Shown here: piece by piece, positions 1 to 7,189 of the stretch
Layout: each line of letters begins with the position of its first letter
Numbering within the stretch: the stretch's first letter is position 1
Source: Bacteroidales bacterium UBA3834
GTDB taxonomy: Bacteria > Bacteroidota > Bacteroidia > Bacteroidales > P3
Assembly: GCA_002392965.1 (NCBI GenBank)
Contig: DGIA01000023.1
Span: 48,764-62,016, forward strand
DNA length: 13,253 nucleotides
Direction: 5' to 3'
Made by a program: the position numbers and the translations under genes
Notes under the pieces: generated by a model
The model's input: only the letters and a program-made list of their open reading frames with translations
Told to the model about the DNA's origin: nothing
The model's database searches: none

Positions 1-1440
1 CGCTCGCCCAAGGACAAATACATTGTGATGGATGCACAGTCGAAGGACACCGTCTGGTGGACCAGCGACGAGTACAAGAACGACAACCACCCGATGAGCG
101 AGGAGGTGTGGGGCAAGATGAAGAGCCTGGCCGTCAAGGAACTCTGCGGTAAGGAACTCTTCGTGGTCGACGCCTTCTGCGGCGCCAACAAGGACACCCG
201 CATCGCCGTGCGCTTCATCATGGAGGTGGCCTGGCAGGCCCACTTCGTGCGCAACATGTTCATCAAGCCCACCGCCGACGAGCTCAAGGACTTCCAGCCC
301 AGCTTCACCGTCTACACCGCCAGCAAGGCCAAGGTGGAGAACTACAAAGAGCTGGGGCTGAACAGCGAGACCTGCGTGGCCTTCAACGTCAGCTCGCGAG
401 AACAGGTGATTCTCAACACATGGTATGGCGGCGAGATGAAGAAAGGCATGTTCTCTATGATGAACTACTATCTGCCCCTGCGGGGAATTGCTGCCATGCA
501 TTGCTCGGCCAATACTGATATGAAGGGAGAGCACACTGCCATCTTCTTCGGCCTTTCCGGCACGGGCAAGACCACCCTCAGCACCGATCCCAAGCGCCTG
601 CTGATTGGCGACGACGAGCACGGTTGGGATGATGAAGGTGTCTTCAATTTTGAAGGCGGCTGCTATGCGAAGGTTATCAACCTCGACAAAGAGAGCGAAC
701 CCGACATCTATAATGCCATCCGTCGCGATGCCTTGTTGGAGAATGTGACGGTCGATGCTAACGGCAAGATTGACTTCAAGGACAAGAGTGTCACCGAGAA
801 TACGCGTGTGAGCTACCCGATAGACCATATAGAGAAGATTGTACAGCCGGTTCATGGTAAGAGTTCCGGTCCTGCGGCCGAGAATGTCATCTTCTTGAGT
901 GCCGATGCATTCGGGGTGTTGCCTCCGGTAAGCATTCTCACACCCGACCAGTGCAAGTATTACTTCCTCAGCGGCTTCACAGCCAAGCTGGCCGGTACTG
1001 AACGCGGTATCACCGAGCCCACGCCTACCTTCAGCGCCTGCTTTGGTCAGGCATTCCTCGAGTTGCATCCCACAAAGTACGCAGAGGAGTTGGTGAAACG
1101 CATGGAAATGAGTGGTGCAAAGGCCTATCTGGTGAACACAGGATGGAACGGCACCGGCAAGCGTATCAGCATTAAAGACACCCGTGGTATCATCGATGCC
1201 ATCCTTGACGGCAGTATTCTCAAGGCGGAGACGAAGAAGATACCGTACTTCGGTTTCGAGGTGCCGACTTCATTGCCTGGTGTGGATCCGAAGATTCTTG
1301 ACCCGCGCGACACTTATGCCGACGCGAAGGTGTGGGATGAAAAGGCTCGTGATTTGTCCAACCGTTTTGTGAAGAATTTCGTGAAATTCACTCACAATGA
1401 GGCTGGCAAAGCATTGGTCGCCGCAGGCCCCCAAATCTGA
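1..1440 (+). CDS. pckA: Phosphoenolpyruvate carboxykinase (ATP), 5'-truncated by window edge
   Basis: This enzyme catalyses the ATP-dependent interconversion of oxaloacetate and phosphoenolpyruvate in the cytosol. The reading frame is open from base 1, and the codons before the first ATG (base 25) encode RSPKDKYIV, a conserved piece of ATP-type PckA. The true start therefore lies outside the window and roughly 55-60 N-terminal residues are missing. Counting from base 1, 479 residues are visible. The kinase P-loop GLSGTGKTT is at about 184-192, followed by IGDDEHGWDD with the metal-binding aspartate. The GGEMKKG and MHCSAN segments, carrying the family's metal-binding Lys and His, lie before the P-loop. 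All expected catalytic motifs are intact. The gene ends 27 bases before the LRR gene with no convincing terminator between, so read-through is likely. Third codon positions are nearly all G/C up to about base 420 and noticeably looser afterwards. Confidence 0.97.
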   Translation, partial: RSPKDKYIVMDAQSKDTVWWTSDEYKNDNHPMSEEVWGKMKSLAVKELCGKELFVVDAFCGANKDTRIAVRFIMEVAWQAHFVRNMFIKPTADELKDFQPSFTVYTASKAKVENYKELGLNSETCVAFNVSSREQVILNTWYGGEMKKGMFSMMNYYLPLRGIAAMHCSANTDMKGEHTAIFFGLSGTGKTTLSTDPKRLLIGDDEHGWDDEGVFNFEGGCYAKVINLDKESEPDIYNAIRRDALLENVTVDANGKIDFKDKSVTENTRVSYPIDHIEKIVQPVHGKSSGPAAENVIFLSADAFGVLPPVSILTPDQCKYYFLSGFTAKLAGTERGITEPTPTFSACFGQAFLELHPTKYAEELVKRMEMSGAKAYLVNTGWNGTGKRISIKDTRGIIDAILDGSILKAETKKIPYFGFEVPTSLPGVDPKILDPRDTYADAKVWDEKARDLSNRFVKNFVKFTHNEAGKALVAAGPQI

Positions 1441-1467
1441 ATAATGAACATTATCAAATAGTCGTTA

Positions 1468-2985
1468 ATGAAACGTCTTTTAATAATCCTCTTGCTGGGT
1501 ATCGCCCTCCCTCTCTGGGCATTTGATTTTGAATCACAGAGGGATGAGGGCTATACCCTCTACTTCAACATCCTTGACGATGATGAGGATAATGTGGTGG
1601 AGGTGACCAGTCCTGTCGCTACCGGCAACAACCGTTGGCAAGGACATCGTGCCCCTTGGGGCGAACTGGTAATACCGGCTACCGTAGAGCATGACGGTGT
1701 GACTTATAGTGTAGTGGCTATCGCCGACCGTGCATTTTCGGGATGCGATGAGATTACTTCGGTGACATTGCCTCCGTCGGTGACCGAAATCGGTGCTTTT
1801 GCATTCTACCAGTGCAAGGGTATCCAGGGAGAACTGACGATAGGGGAGGATGTTGTACGAATCGGTCGCTCTGCATTTTTTGGATGCAGTGGAATCACGG
1901 TACTGCATTTCAATGCCGTCAAATGTGAAAATATGGGTGGTACCCGTAGCACAACTGCTTTCGGCAATTGCCGCTCGTTGACCAGAATCACCTTCGGATC
2001 TGGAGTGACCCGTATTCCCGACTATGCTTTTGTCGGCATGGAAGAGCTCGATTTTGAGTGGAATCTGCCAGAATCGCTGAACTATGTGGGTGAGTATGCA
2101 TTTGCCTACTGCAATAAAATCAAGGGGGCTCTAGTCATTCCTGCCTCGGTCAGGCAGATTGCATCCAATGCATTCGCTCAGTGTCATTCTATCACAGAGA
2201 TCCAACTTCCGGTGCGGATTGAGCAGGTGGATCAGCGTGCTTTCTATCAATGCATCGGTGTCCGTGAGGTGAACGTGAAGGCGCTTACTCCTCCAATACT
2301 CGGCAACGAGGCTTTTGCAGGCTTCAAGAGTAATGTGGTCTATAATGTTCCTTGCATCAGTATTGACCGATACAAGGAATCAGCATATTGGAAGCGTCTT
2401 CGCAACCTGCGTACCACTTATCCCTGCAAACTTGATTTGACGGCTCGCGTCAGCGATCCTGTCAGCGGCATGGTTGCTGGTACTGGTTCCTACAATGTGG
2501 GTGAAGCTGTGAAACTGACAGTTATCTGCAATGCCGGATATGGATTCAGAGGCTGGAGCGATGGTAATACAGAAAACCCCCGTACGGTTGTGGTTAACGA
2601 CACTACCTCCTATCTGGCTCTCATGCAACCTGCAGGCATCATACATGAGGTGCAGTATGTGCACGATACCACCTATATGGAGGGTAAAGAGATTGTAACT
2701 GAATATTATGAGGTGAACGATGTGGCAGAACCTATCGATTCACAGAAAGAGATTGTGTATAACAAGTCGAAACGCCGCATTGAGGTGCCGTATGAGAAGA
2801 GTGACATTATGAGTGTTGCTATCTACAATGATGCAGGTCAGTGTGTGTTCACAGGTTTGCCGCGCAACGGACATATCAACATGCGCCGTTTCCCTACAGG
2901 TTCCTATGTGGTTCGTGTTTCTTCCATCTATGAGGAAACTATCGTCCGCTTCTTCCATGTGAGAAAGAAATTATTTGGAAATTAA
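1468..2985 (+). CDS. Secreted BspA-like leucine-rich-repeat protein with T9SS-like C-terminal domain
   Basis: This 505-residue protein is predicted to be exported. Residues 1-18 form a signal peptide (MKRLLIILLLGIALPLWA). Residues ~65-300 carry LRR_5/BspA-type repeats of the form I-x-x-x-A-F-x-x-C-x-x-I/L-x-x-x-x-L/I-P, for example around 83-102, 130-147, 207-224 and 230-247. Residues ~328-387 resemble a divergent InlB B-repeat (SYNVGEAVKLT, GYGFRGWSDG). A linker follows. Residues ~445-497 look like a type IX secretion type-A sorting domain: SVAIYNDAGQCVF, then PTGSYVVRV, then a basic tail ending KKLFGN. BspA proteins are surface or secreted adhesins or binding proteins; the ligand here is unknown. 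The ATG at 1468 is chosen because it gives an intact signal peptide. The gene sits between two central-metabolism genes, has lower GC at third positions than they do, and ends 13 bases before gcvP. Domain calls are by eye. Confidence 0.88.
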   Translation: MKRLLIILLLGIALPLWAFDFESQRDEGYTLYFNILDDDEDNVVEVTSPVATGNNRWQGHRAPWGELVIPATVEHDGVTYSVVAIADRAFSGCDEITSVTLPPSVTEIGAFAFYQCKGIQGELTIGEDVVRIGRSAFFGCSGITVLHFNAVKCENMGGTRSTTAFGNCRSLTRITFGSGVTRIPDYAFVGMEELDFEWNLPESLNYVGEYAFAYCNKIKGALVIPASVRQIASNAFAQCHSITEIQLPVRIEQVDQRAFYQCIGVREVNVKALTPPILGNEAFAGFKSNVVYNVPCISIDRYKESAYWKRLRNLRTTYPCKLDLTARVSDPVSGMVAGTGSYNVGEAVKLTVICNAGYGFRGWSDGNTENPRTVVVNDTTSYLALMQPAGIIHEVQYVHDTTYMEGKEIVTEYYEVNDVAEPIDSQKEIVYNKSKRRIEVPYEKSDIMSVAIYNDAGQCVFTGLPRNGHINMRRFPTGSYVVRVSSIYEETIVRFFHVRKKLFGN

Positions 2986-2998
2986 AACAATATATATC

Positions 2999-5848
2999 AT
3001 GACAAAAAACAATTTTGCATCGCGCCACAACGGAGTTTCCAACCCCGCAGAAGAGCAGAAAATGCTTGATGTTATCGGCGTGAAATCCATGGACGAACTC
3101 ATTGAGAAAGCGGTTCCCGCCGCCATCCGTCTCAAAGAGTCCCTGCCCCTGCCCGAAGGCATGAGCGAGTATCAGTTCTTGAACCATGTGCGTTCGCTGG
3201 CACAGAAGAACAAAATGTTCAAGAGCTACATCGGTATGGGCTACTATGGCACCATCACTCCGGCCGTCATCATGCGCAACGTCTTTGAGAACCCCGGTTG
3301 GTACACCAGCTACACTCCGTATCAGACCGAGATTTCACAGGGACGTCTTGAGGCTCTGATGAACTATCAGACCATGGTTGCCTCAATGACCGGCATGCCT
3401 TTAAGCAACGCCTGTCTGCTTGACGAAGCTACCGCCGCCGGCGAGGCCATGATCATGTTTTTCAACAGTCGCTCGCGTCAAGCTGTCAAGGAAGGTGTCT
3501 GCAAGGTGTTTGTTGATGAGGGTATCCTGCCCCAGACCTTGGCCGTGATGCACACCAACGCCGCTCCCCGCGGTATCGAGATTGTCACTGGTAAAGCCGC
3601 TCAGACTGAACTCGATGGCAGTTACTTCGCTGCGTTCGTACAGTATCCTAATCAATTCGGTGAGGCTCAGGATTGGACTTCCTTTATCGCCAAGTGTCAC
3701 GAGAAAGGTATCTTCGTCTGCATGGCCACCGACCTCATGGCACTGGCTCTTATGAAGACTCCCGGCGAGATGGGTGCCGATTGCGCCGTTGGCAATGCCC
3801 AGCGCTTCGGTCTTCCTATGGGCTTCGGTGGTCCTCACGCAGGCTTCTTCGCCTTCACCGAGACCTTCAAGCGTGCCTTCCCCGGTCGCATCATCGGCTG
3901 GAGTGTCGATGCCAAGGGCAATCCCGCCCTCCGTATGGCTCTCGGCATGCGTGAGCAGCACATCAAGCGTGACAAAGCCACCTCGAATATCTGCACCTCT
4001 GCCGCTCTCGTGGCCAACATGAGCGGCTTCTATGCCATCTGGCACGGTGCTGAAGGCATCCGCGAGATTGCTGTCCGCATCTGCGCCCGTGCCCACCGTC
4101 TGGCTATGGAACTCGAGCAGTACGGCTACAAGCAGCATAACCGCATCTATTTTGACACCCTCGCCCTCCAGTGCCCCGTGCCCACCGCCAAAGTGCGTGA
4201 GGTGGCCTTGAAGCATGAGATTAACTTCCGCTACATCTGCGACGAGTGCATCGGCATCTCCATCGACGAGACCACCGAGAAGTGCGACCTCGACGCCATC
4301 GTGGCTTGCCTGGCCGAAGCTGCCGGCAAGAGCGCCAAGCCGCTCGAGTGCAAAGGCTGCTGCTGCCAGTTCGCCGACGAGGCTATCCCCGCCGAGCTGA
4401 AGCGTACCAGCGCCTATCTCACGCATAAGATCTTCAACCGCTTCCACGACGAGACTTCCATGATGCGCTACATCAAGATGCTTGAGGAGAAAGACCTCAG
4501 CCTCAACCGCGCCATGATTCCGCTGGGAAGCTGCACCATGAAGCTCAACGCCGCTGCCGAGATGATGCCCCTGAGCTGGAGCAAGTTCGCCGGCATGCAT
4601 CCTTTTGTGCCCGCCGACCAGGCTCAGGGTTACATCGAGATGATCAAGGACATCGAGCACATGCTCTCCATCGTCACCGGTTTTGCCGGTTGCTCGCTGC
4701 AGCCCAACTCGGGCGCCTTTGGCGAGTACAGTGGCCTCACCGTTATCCGCAACTATCATATTGCCAACGGTCAGCCGCAGCGCAACGTCTGCCTTATCCC
4801 TGCCTCCGCCCACGGTACCAATCCTGCCTCCGCCGCCAAGGCCGGCATGACGGTGGTTGTGGTGAAGTGCAACGACAAGGGAGATGTCGATATCGACGAC
4901 CTGAAGGCTAAGGCCGAGCAGTACAAGGATACCCTCAGCTGCTTGATGATCACCTATCCTTCCACTCATGGTGCTTTCGAAGAGGGCATCCTCGACATCA
5001 TCAACATCATCCACAGTTTCGGCGCCCTCGTCTATATGGACGGTGCCAACATGAACGCCCAGGTGGGTCTCACCAGCCCCGGTCACATGGGTGCCGATGT
5101 GTGCCACCTGAACCTCCACAAGACCTTCGCCATGCCTCACGGCGGCGGCGGCCCCGGCGTCGGTCCCATCTGCGTCAGCGAGAAACTTGTAGATTTCCTG
5201 CCTACCCATCCTGTGGTTGAGGTCGGTGGCAAGAAGGGCAACACCATGGCTGCTGCACCCTATGGCAGCGCCTACCTCCTGCCCATTACCTACGGCTACC
5301 TGCTGATGCTCGGCGGTGAAGGCCTGACGGATGTCACCAAACACGCCATCCTCAACGCCAACTACCTCCGCGCACGTCTGCAGAAGTACTACAAGATTCT
5401 CTACACCAACCGCAACGGCATGTGCGGCCATGAGATGATTGTCGATTTCAACGAGTTCAGCCTCAAGGTCGGTGTCGGCGATATCGCCAAGCGCCTCATG
5501 GACTATGGCTTCCACGCTCCCACGGTGGCCTTCCCGGTGCACAACACCCTCATGGTCGAGCCCACCGAGAGCGAGCCGCTGAGCGAGATGGACCGCTTCT
5601 GCGACGCCATGATTGCCATCCGTCAGGAGATCGACGATATCATGACCGGCAAGAGCGACGAGAAGAACAATCCCATCGCCAACGCTCCACATACCATGCA
5701 GGTGGTCTGCGCCGACGAGTGGAATCTCCCGTACAGTCGTCAGAAAGCAGCCTTCCCGCAGCCCCACTGCGAGAAGTACTGGCCCACCATCAGCAAGATC
5801 GACGACGCCTTTGGCGACCGTAACTTGCAGGCCGTCTGGGCAGAGTAA
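2999..5848 (+). CDS. gcvP: Glycine dehydrogenase (decarboxylating), glycine cleavage system P protein
   Basis: This PLP-dependent enzyme decarboxylates glycine and passes the aminomethyl group to lipoylated GcvH, feeding one-carbon metabolism. The protein is the fused single-chain type, 949 residues from the ATG at 2999, the usual Bacteroides length. An in-frame ATG at 2975 would overlap the LRR gene and add eight atypical residues, so it is not used. The N-terminal half contains SYTPYQTEISQGRLEALMN and LLDEATAAGEA. The C-terminal half contains LGSCTMKLNAA, SAHGTNPASA, YPSTHG (His ~657) and NLHKTFAMPHGGGGPG, with the predicted PLP-lysine at ~708 and the glycine loop at 715-720. Between the halves is a cysteine-rich stretch, CKGCCC at 451-456, which I do not recognise as a family motif. 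No gcvT or gcvH is nearby. A strong terminator follows the stop. Confidence 0.97.
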   Translation: MTKNNFASRHNGVSNPAEEQKMLDVIGVKSMDELIEKAVPAAIRLKESLPLPEGMSEYQFLNHVRSLAQKNKMFKSYIGMGYYGTITPAVIMRNVFENPGWYTSYTPYQTEISQGRLEALMNYQTMVASMTGMPLSNACLLDEATAAGEAMIMFFNSRSRQAVKEGVCKVFVDEGILPQTLAVMHTNAAPRGIEIVTGKAAQTELDGSYFAAFVQYPNQFGEAQDWTSFIAKCHEKGIFVCMATDLMALALMKTPGEMGADCAVGNAQRFGLPMGFGGPHAGFFAFTETFKRAFPGRIIGWSVDAKGNPALRMALGMREQHIKRDKATSNICTSAALVANMSGFYAIWHGAEGIREIAVRICARAHRLAMELEQYGYKQHNRIYFDTLALQCPVPTAKVREVALKHEINFRYICDECIGISIDETTEKCDLDAIVACLAEAAGKSAKPLECKGCCCQFADEAIPAELKRTSAYLTHKIFNRFHDETSMMRYIKMLEEKDLSLNRAMIPLGSCTMKLNAAAEMMPLSWSKFAGMHPFVPADQAQGYIEMIKDIEHMLSIVTGFAGCSLQPNSGAFGEYSGLTVIRNYHIANGQPQRNVCLIPASAHGTNPASAAKAGMTVVVVKCNDKGDVDIDDLKAKAEQYKDTLSCLMITYPSTHGAFEEGILDIINIIHSFGALVYMDGANMNAQVGLTSPGHMGADVCHLNLHKTFAMPHGGGGPGVGPICVSEKLVDFLPTHPVVEVGGKKGNTMAAAPYGSAYLLPITYGYLLMLGGEGLTDVTKHAILNANYLRARLQKYYKILYTNRNGMCGHEMIVDFNEFSLKVGVGDIAKRLMDYGFHAPTVAFPVHNTLMVEPTESEPLSEMDRFCDAMIAIRQEIDDIMTGKSDEKNNPIANAPHTMQVVCADEWNLPYSRQKAAFPQPHCEKYWPTISKIDDAFGDRNLQAVWAE

Positions 5849-5870
5849 ATCAAAATGTGTCCATAATAGG

Positions 5871-5909
5871 AAGAGAGCCGCTTGATCAAGCGGCTCTCTT
5901 TTATTTTAC
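5871..5909 (+). terminator. Rho-independent terminator after gcvP
   Basis: Bases 5871-5900 form a perfect palindrome with 15-base arms, reading AAGAGAGCCGCTTGA and its exact complement. In RNA this gives about a 13-bp stem closing a GATC loop. It is followed on the + strand by TTTTATTTTA, a good U tract. It starts 22 bases after the gcvP stop. The T tract overlaps the last codons and TAA stop of the convergent SUI1 gene. On the minus strand the same hairpin is followed by CCTATTATGG rather than a T run, so it should work mainly for gcvP and only weakly for the opposing operon. Confidence 0.9.
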
Positions 5910-6227
5910 TGTATATCCGGCATTGGACAGCGATTGTCTCACTTTCTCCATTTGGTCGCCTTGGATGATTATTTCTCCGTCTTTGGCGCTTCCTCCCACA
6001 CCGCATTTGTTTTTCAGCATTTTTCCGAGGGATTGGAGGTCGTTGTCGGTGCCGACGAAGCCTGAGACGAGGGTGACGGTCTTGCCGGCTCGGTGACGGC
6101 GGTCGAGGGAGACGCGTAGCCGTTGCTTTTGCGGCGGCAGGGTTTCAGCTTCGGGTTCCTCACCGTATTGGTATTGGAAGTCGGGGTTGGTGCTGTAGAG
6201 GACTCCGACGGCGTGTTTCCTGCTCAT
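5901..6227 (-). CDS. SUI1/YciH-family translation initiation factor
   Basis: This small protein of 108 residues belongs to the SUI1/eIF1-like family (bacterial YciH), whose members bind the small ribosomal subunit and are thought to influence initiation fidelity. The SUI1 fold covers residues ~35-107. Its conserved core reads RAGKTVTLVSGF, then DLQSLGKMLKNKCGVGGSAK, then DGEIIIQGD, ending GYTVK. The first ~34 residues are a variable, charged and Tyr-rich tail (YSTNPDFQYQYGEEP). The frame stays open upstream to 6755, but that part overlaps the lipid kinase gene and reads as low-complexity Arg/Pro/His, so the ATG at 6227 is chosen. That ATG overlaps the stop of the lipid kinase in an ATGA arrangement, implying coupled translation. 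It is the last gene of the six-gene operon, and its stop lies in the T tract of the convergent gcvP terminator. Confidence 0.93.
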   Translation of the reverse strand: MSRKHAVGVLYSTNPDFQYQYGEEPEAETLPPQKQRLRVSLDRRHRAGKTVTLVSGFVGTDNDLQSLGKMLKNKCGVGGSAKDGEIIIQGDQMEKVRQSLSNAGYTVK

Positions 6228-7189
6228 ATCCTTGGGAGTGTGATGGGGTCGCCGGTGGGGGTGCGGACGATGAGGAGCTGGTTGAGGTCGCGGGCGTAGA
6301 GCTTGATGGAACGTGGGTGGTTGACGAACCTGACGCTGGTGCCGATGTTGATGCCTTCGCCGTCGATGTTGACCCATCGGTCGAGGTTGCCTTCGATGAG
6401 CACTTCCTTGGTGCGGAACATCTCCACGTGCTGAGAGAGGTCGAGGTGGTTGGTGAAGGCGAGCGGAGCGGTGATGGGCACGTGGTCGAGCGGCACTTTG
6501 TCGATGATGGAGATGTCGATGAGTCCGTCGTCGAGTTTTGCCTTGGGAGCGACGGCGAGGTTGTAACCGAATTGCCGGCTGTTGGCCACAGCGATGAACC
6601 AGGCGGTGCGGTTGTAGGAGTGTCCGTTGATGAGGAGGTGGTAGTCGGAGCAGCGGTAGCGGTCGTATTCGCGGAGCACGAGGTTGGTGTAAGCGGCGAG
6701 TCCACGTGTTTTGGCGGCTTGCATCATGCGGGCGATGTAGGCGTCGTAGCCACATCCGGCGGCGTTCACACAGACATAGCTGTCGTTCGTGTCGGCTTTG
6801 TCTCCCCGAGAGATGACGATGGTGTCGATGGATTGCTCGTACTGCTGGTTGAGCACGCGGATGGCGAGCCAGGGGAGCAGCGGGATCTTGAGCGAACGTG
6901 CGAGTCCGTTGCCGGATCCACAGGGGATGATGCCGAGGGTGACGGACGTGTCTTTGATGCCTTGCACGACATCGTTGACGGATCCGTCACCTCCAACGGC
7001 GACGACGCAGTCGTAGCCGTGGTCGGCGGCATCGCGGGCCAGTTCGGTGCCGTGATGGATGTATTCGGTGTAGCGGACTTGGTAGTCGAACAGGTCGTGG
7101 TTGAGATTCTGGGCGAGAAGCCGTTCTATTTGTTTCTGGCGACCTACTCCCGAGATGGGGTTGACGATGATGAGGGTTTTCGTTTTCAT
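6224..7189 (-). CDS. Diacylglycerol/lipid kinase, DagK/YegS/BmrU family
   Basis: This 321-residue protein is a predicted cytosolic, membrane-associated lipid kinase that phosphorylates diacylglycerol or a related lipid alcohol with ATP. Visible family motifs are NPISG (10-14) near the N-terminus, the nucleotide-binding VGGDGS (65-70), the conserved CGSGNGLARSL (90-100), KLDDGLIDISIID (218-230), and NIDGE (274-278), which supplies a late acidic residue. Length and motif order are normal for the family, and it has no signal peptide or membrane helix. It overlaps the LtaS-like gene upstream (ATGA at 7186-7189) and the SUI1 gene downstream (ATGA at 6224-6227). Sitting directly after an LtaS-type transferase, a diacylglycerol-recycling role is the most economical reading, as known for DgkB with LtaS in Firmicutes. 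The exact lipid substrate cannot be told from sequence. Confidence 0.93.
   Translation of the reverse strand: MKTKTLIIVNPISGVGRQKQIERLLAQNLNHDLFDYQVRYTEYIHHGTELARDAADHGYDCVVAVGGDGSVNDVVQGIKDTSVTLGIIPCGSGNGLARSLKIPLLPWLAIRVLNQQYEQSIDTIVISRGDKADTNDSYVCVNAAGCGYDAYIARMMQAAKTRGLAAYTNLVLREYDRYRCSDYHLLINGHSYNRTAWFIAVANSRQFGYNLAVAPKAKLDDGLIDISIIDKVPLDHVPITAPLAFTNHLDLSQHVEMFRTKEVLIEGNLDRWVNIDGEGINIGTSVRFVNHPRSIKLYARDLNQLLIVRTPTGDPITLPRI

Noticed and set aside
1441..1454. Small palindrome ATAATG-AA-CATTAT after pckA as a terminator
   Set aside because: The stem is short and all AT-type apart from one pair, the loop is too small, and no T run follows.
2975..2998. Alternative upstream ATG for gcvP
   Set aside because: It would overlap the LRR gene and add eight residues absent from typical GcvP. 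The ATG at 2999 gives the family's usual 949 residues.
3401..5767. 788-codon open frame antisense to gcvP
   Set aside because: It lies wholly inside the well-supported gcvP gene, and its product (His/Gly/Val/Ala-rich) resembles no family. Such frames arise from strong G/C third-position bias on the coding strand.
6228..6755. Upstream extension of the SUI1 frame
   Set aside because: It is an Arg/Pro/His-rich shadow within the lipid kinase gene; the ATGA overlap at 6224-6227 gives the natural start.
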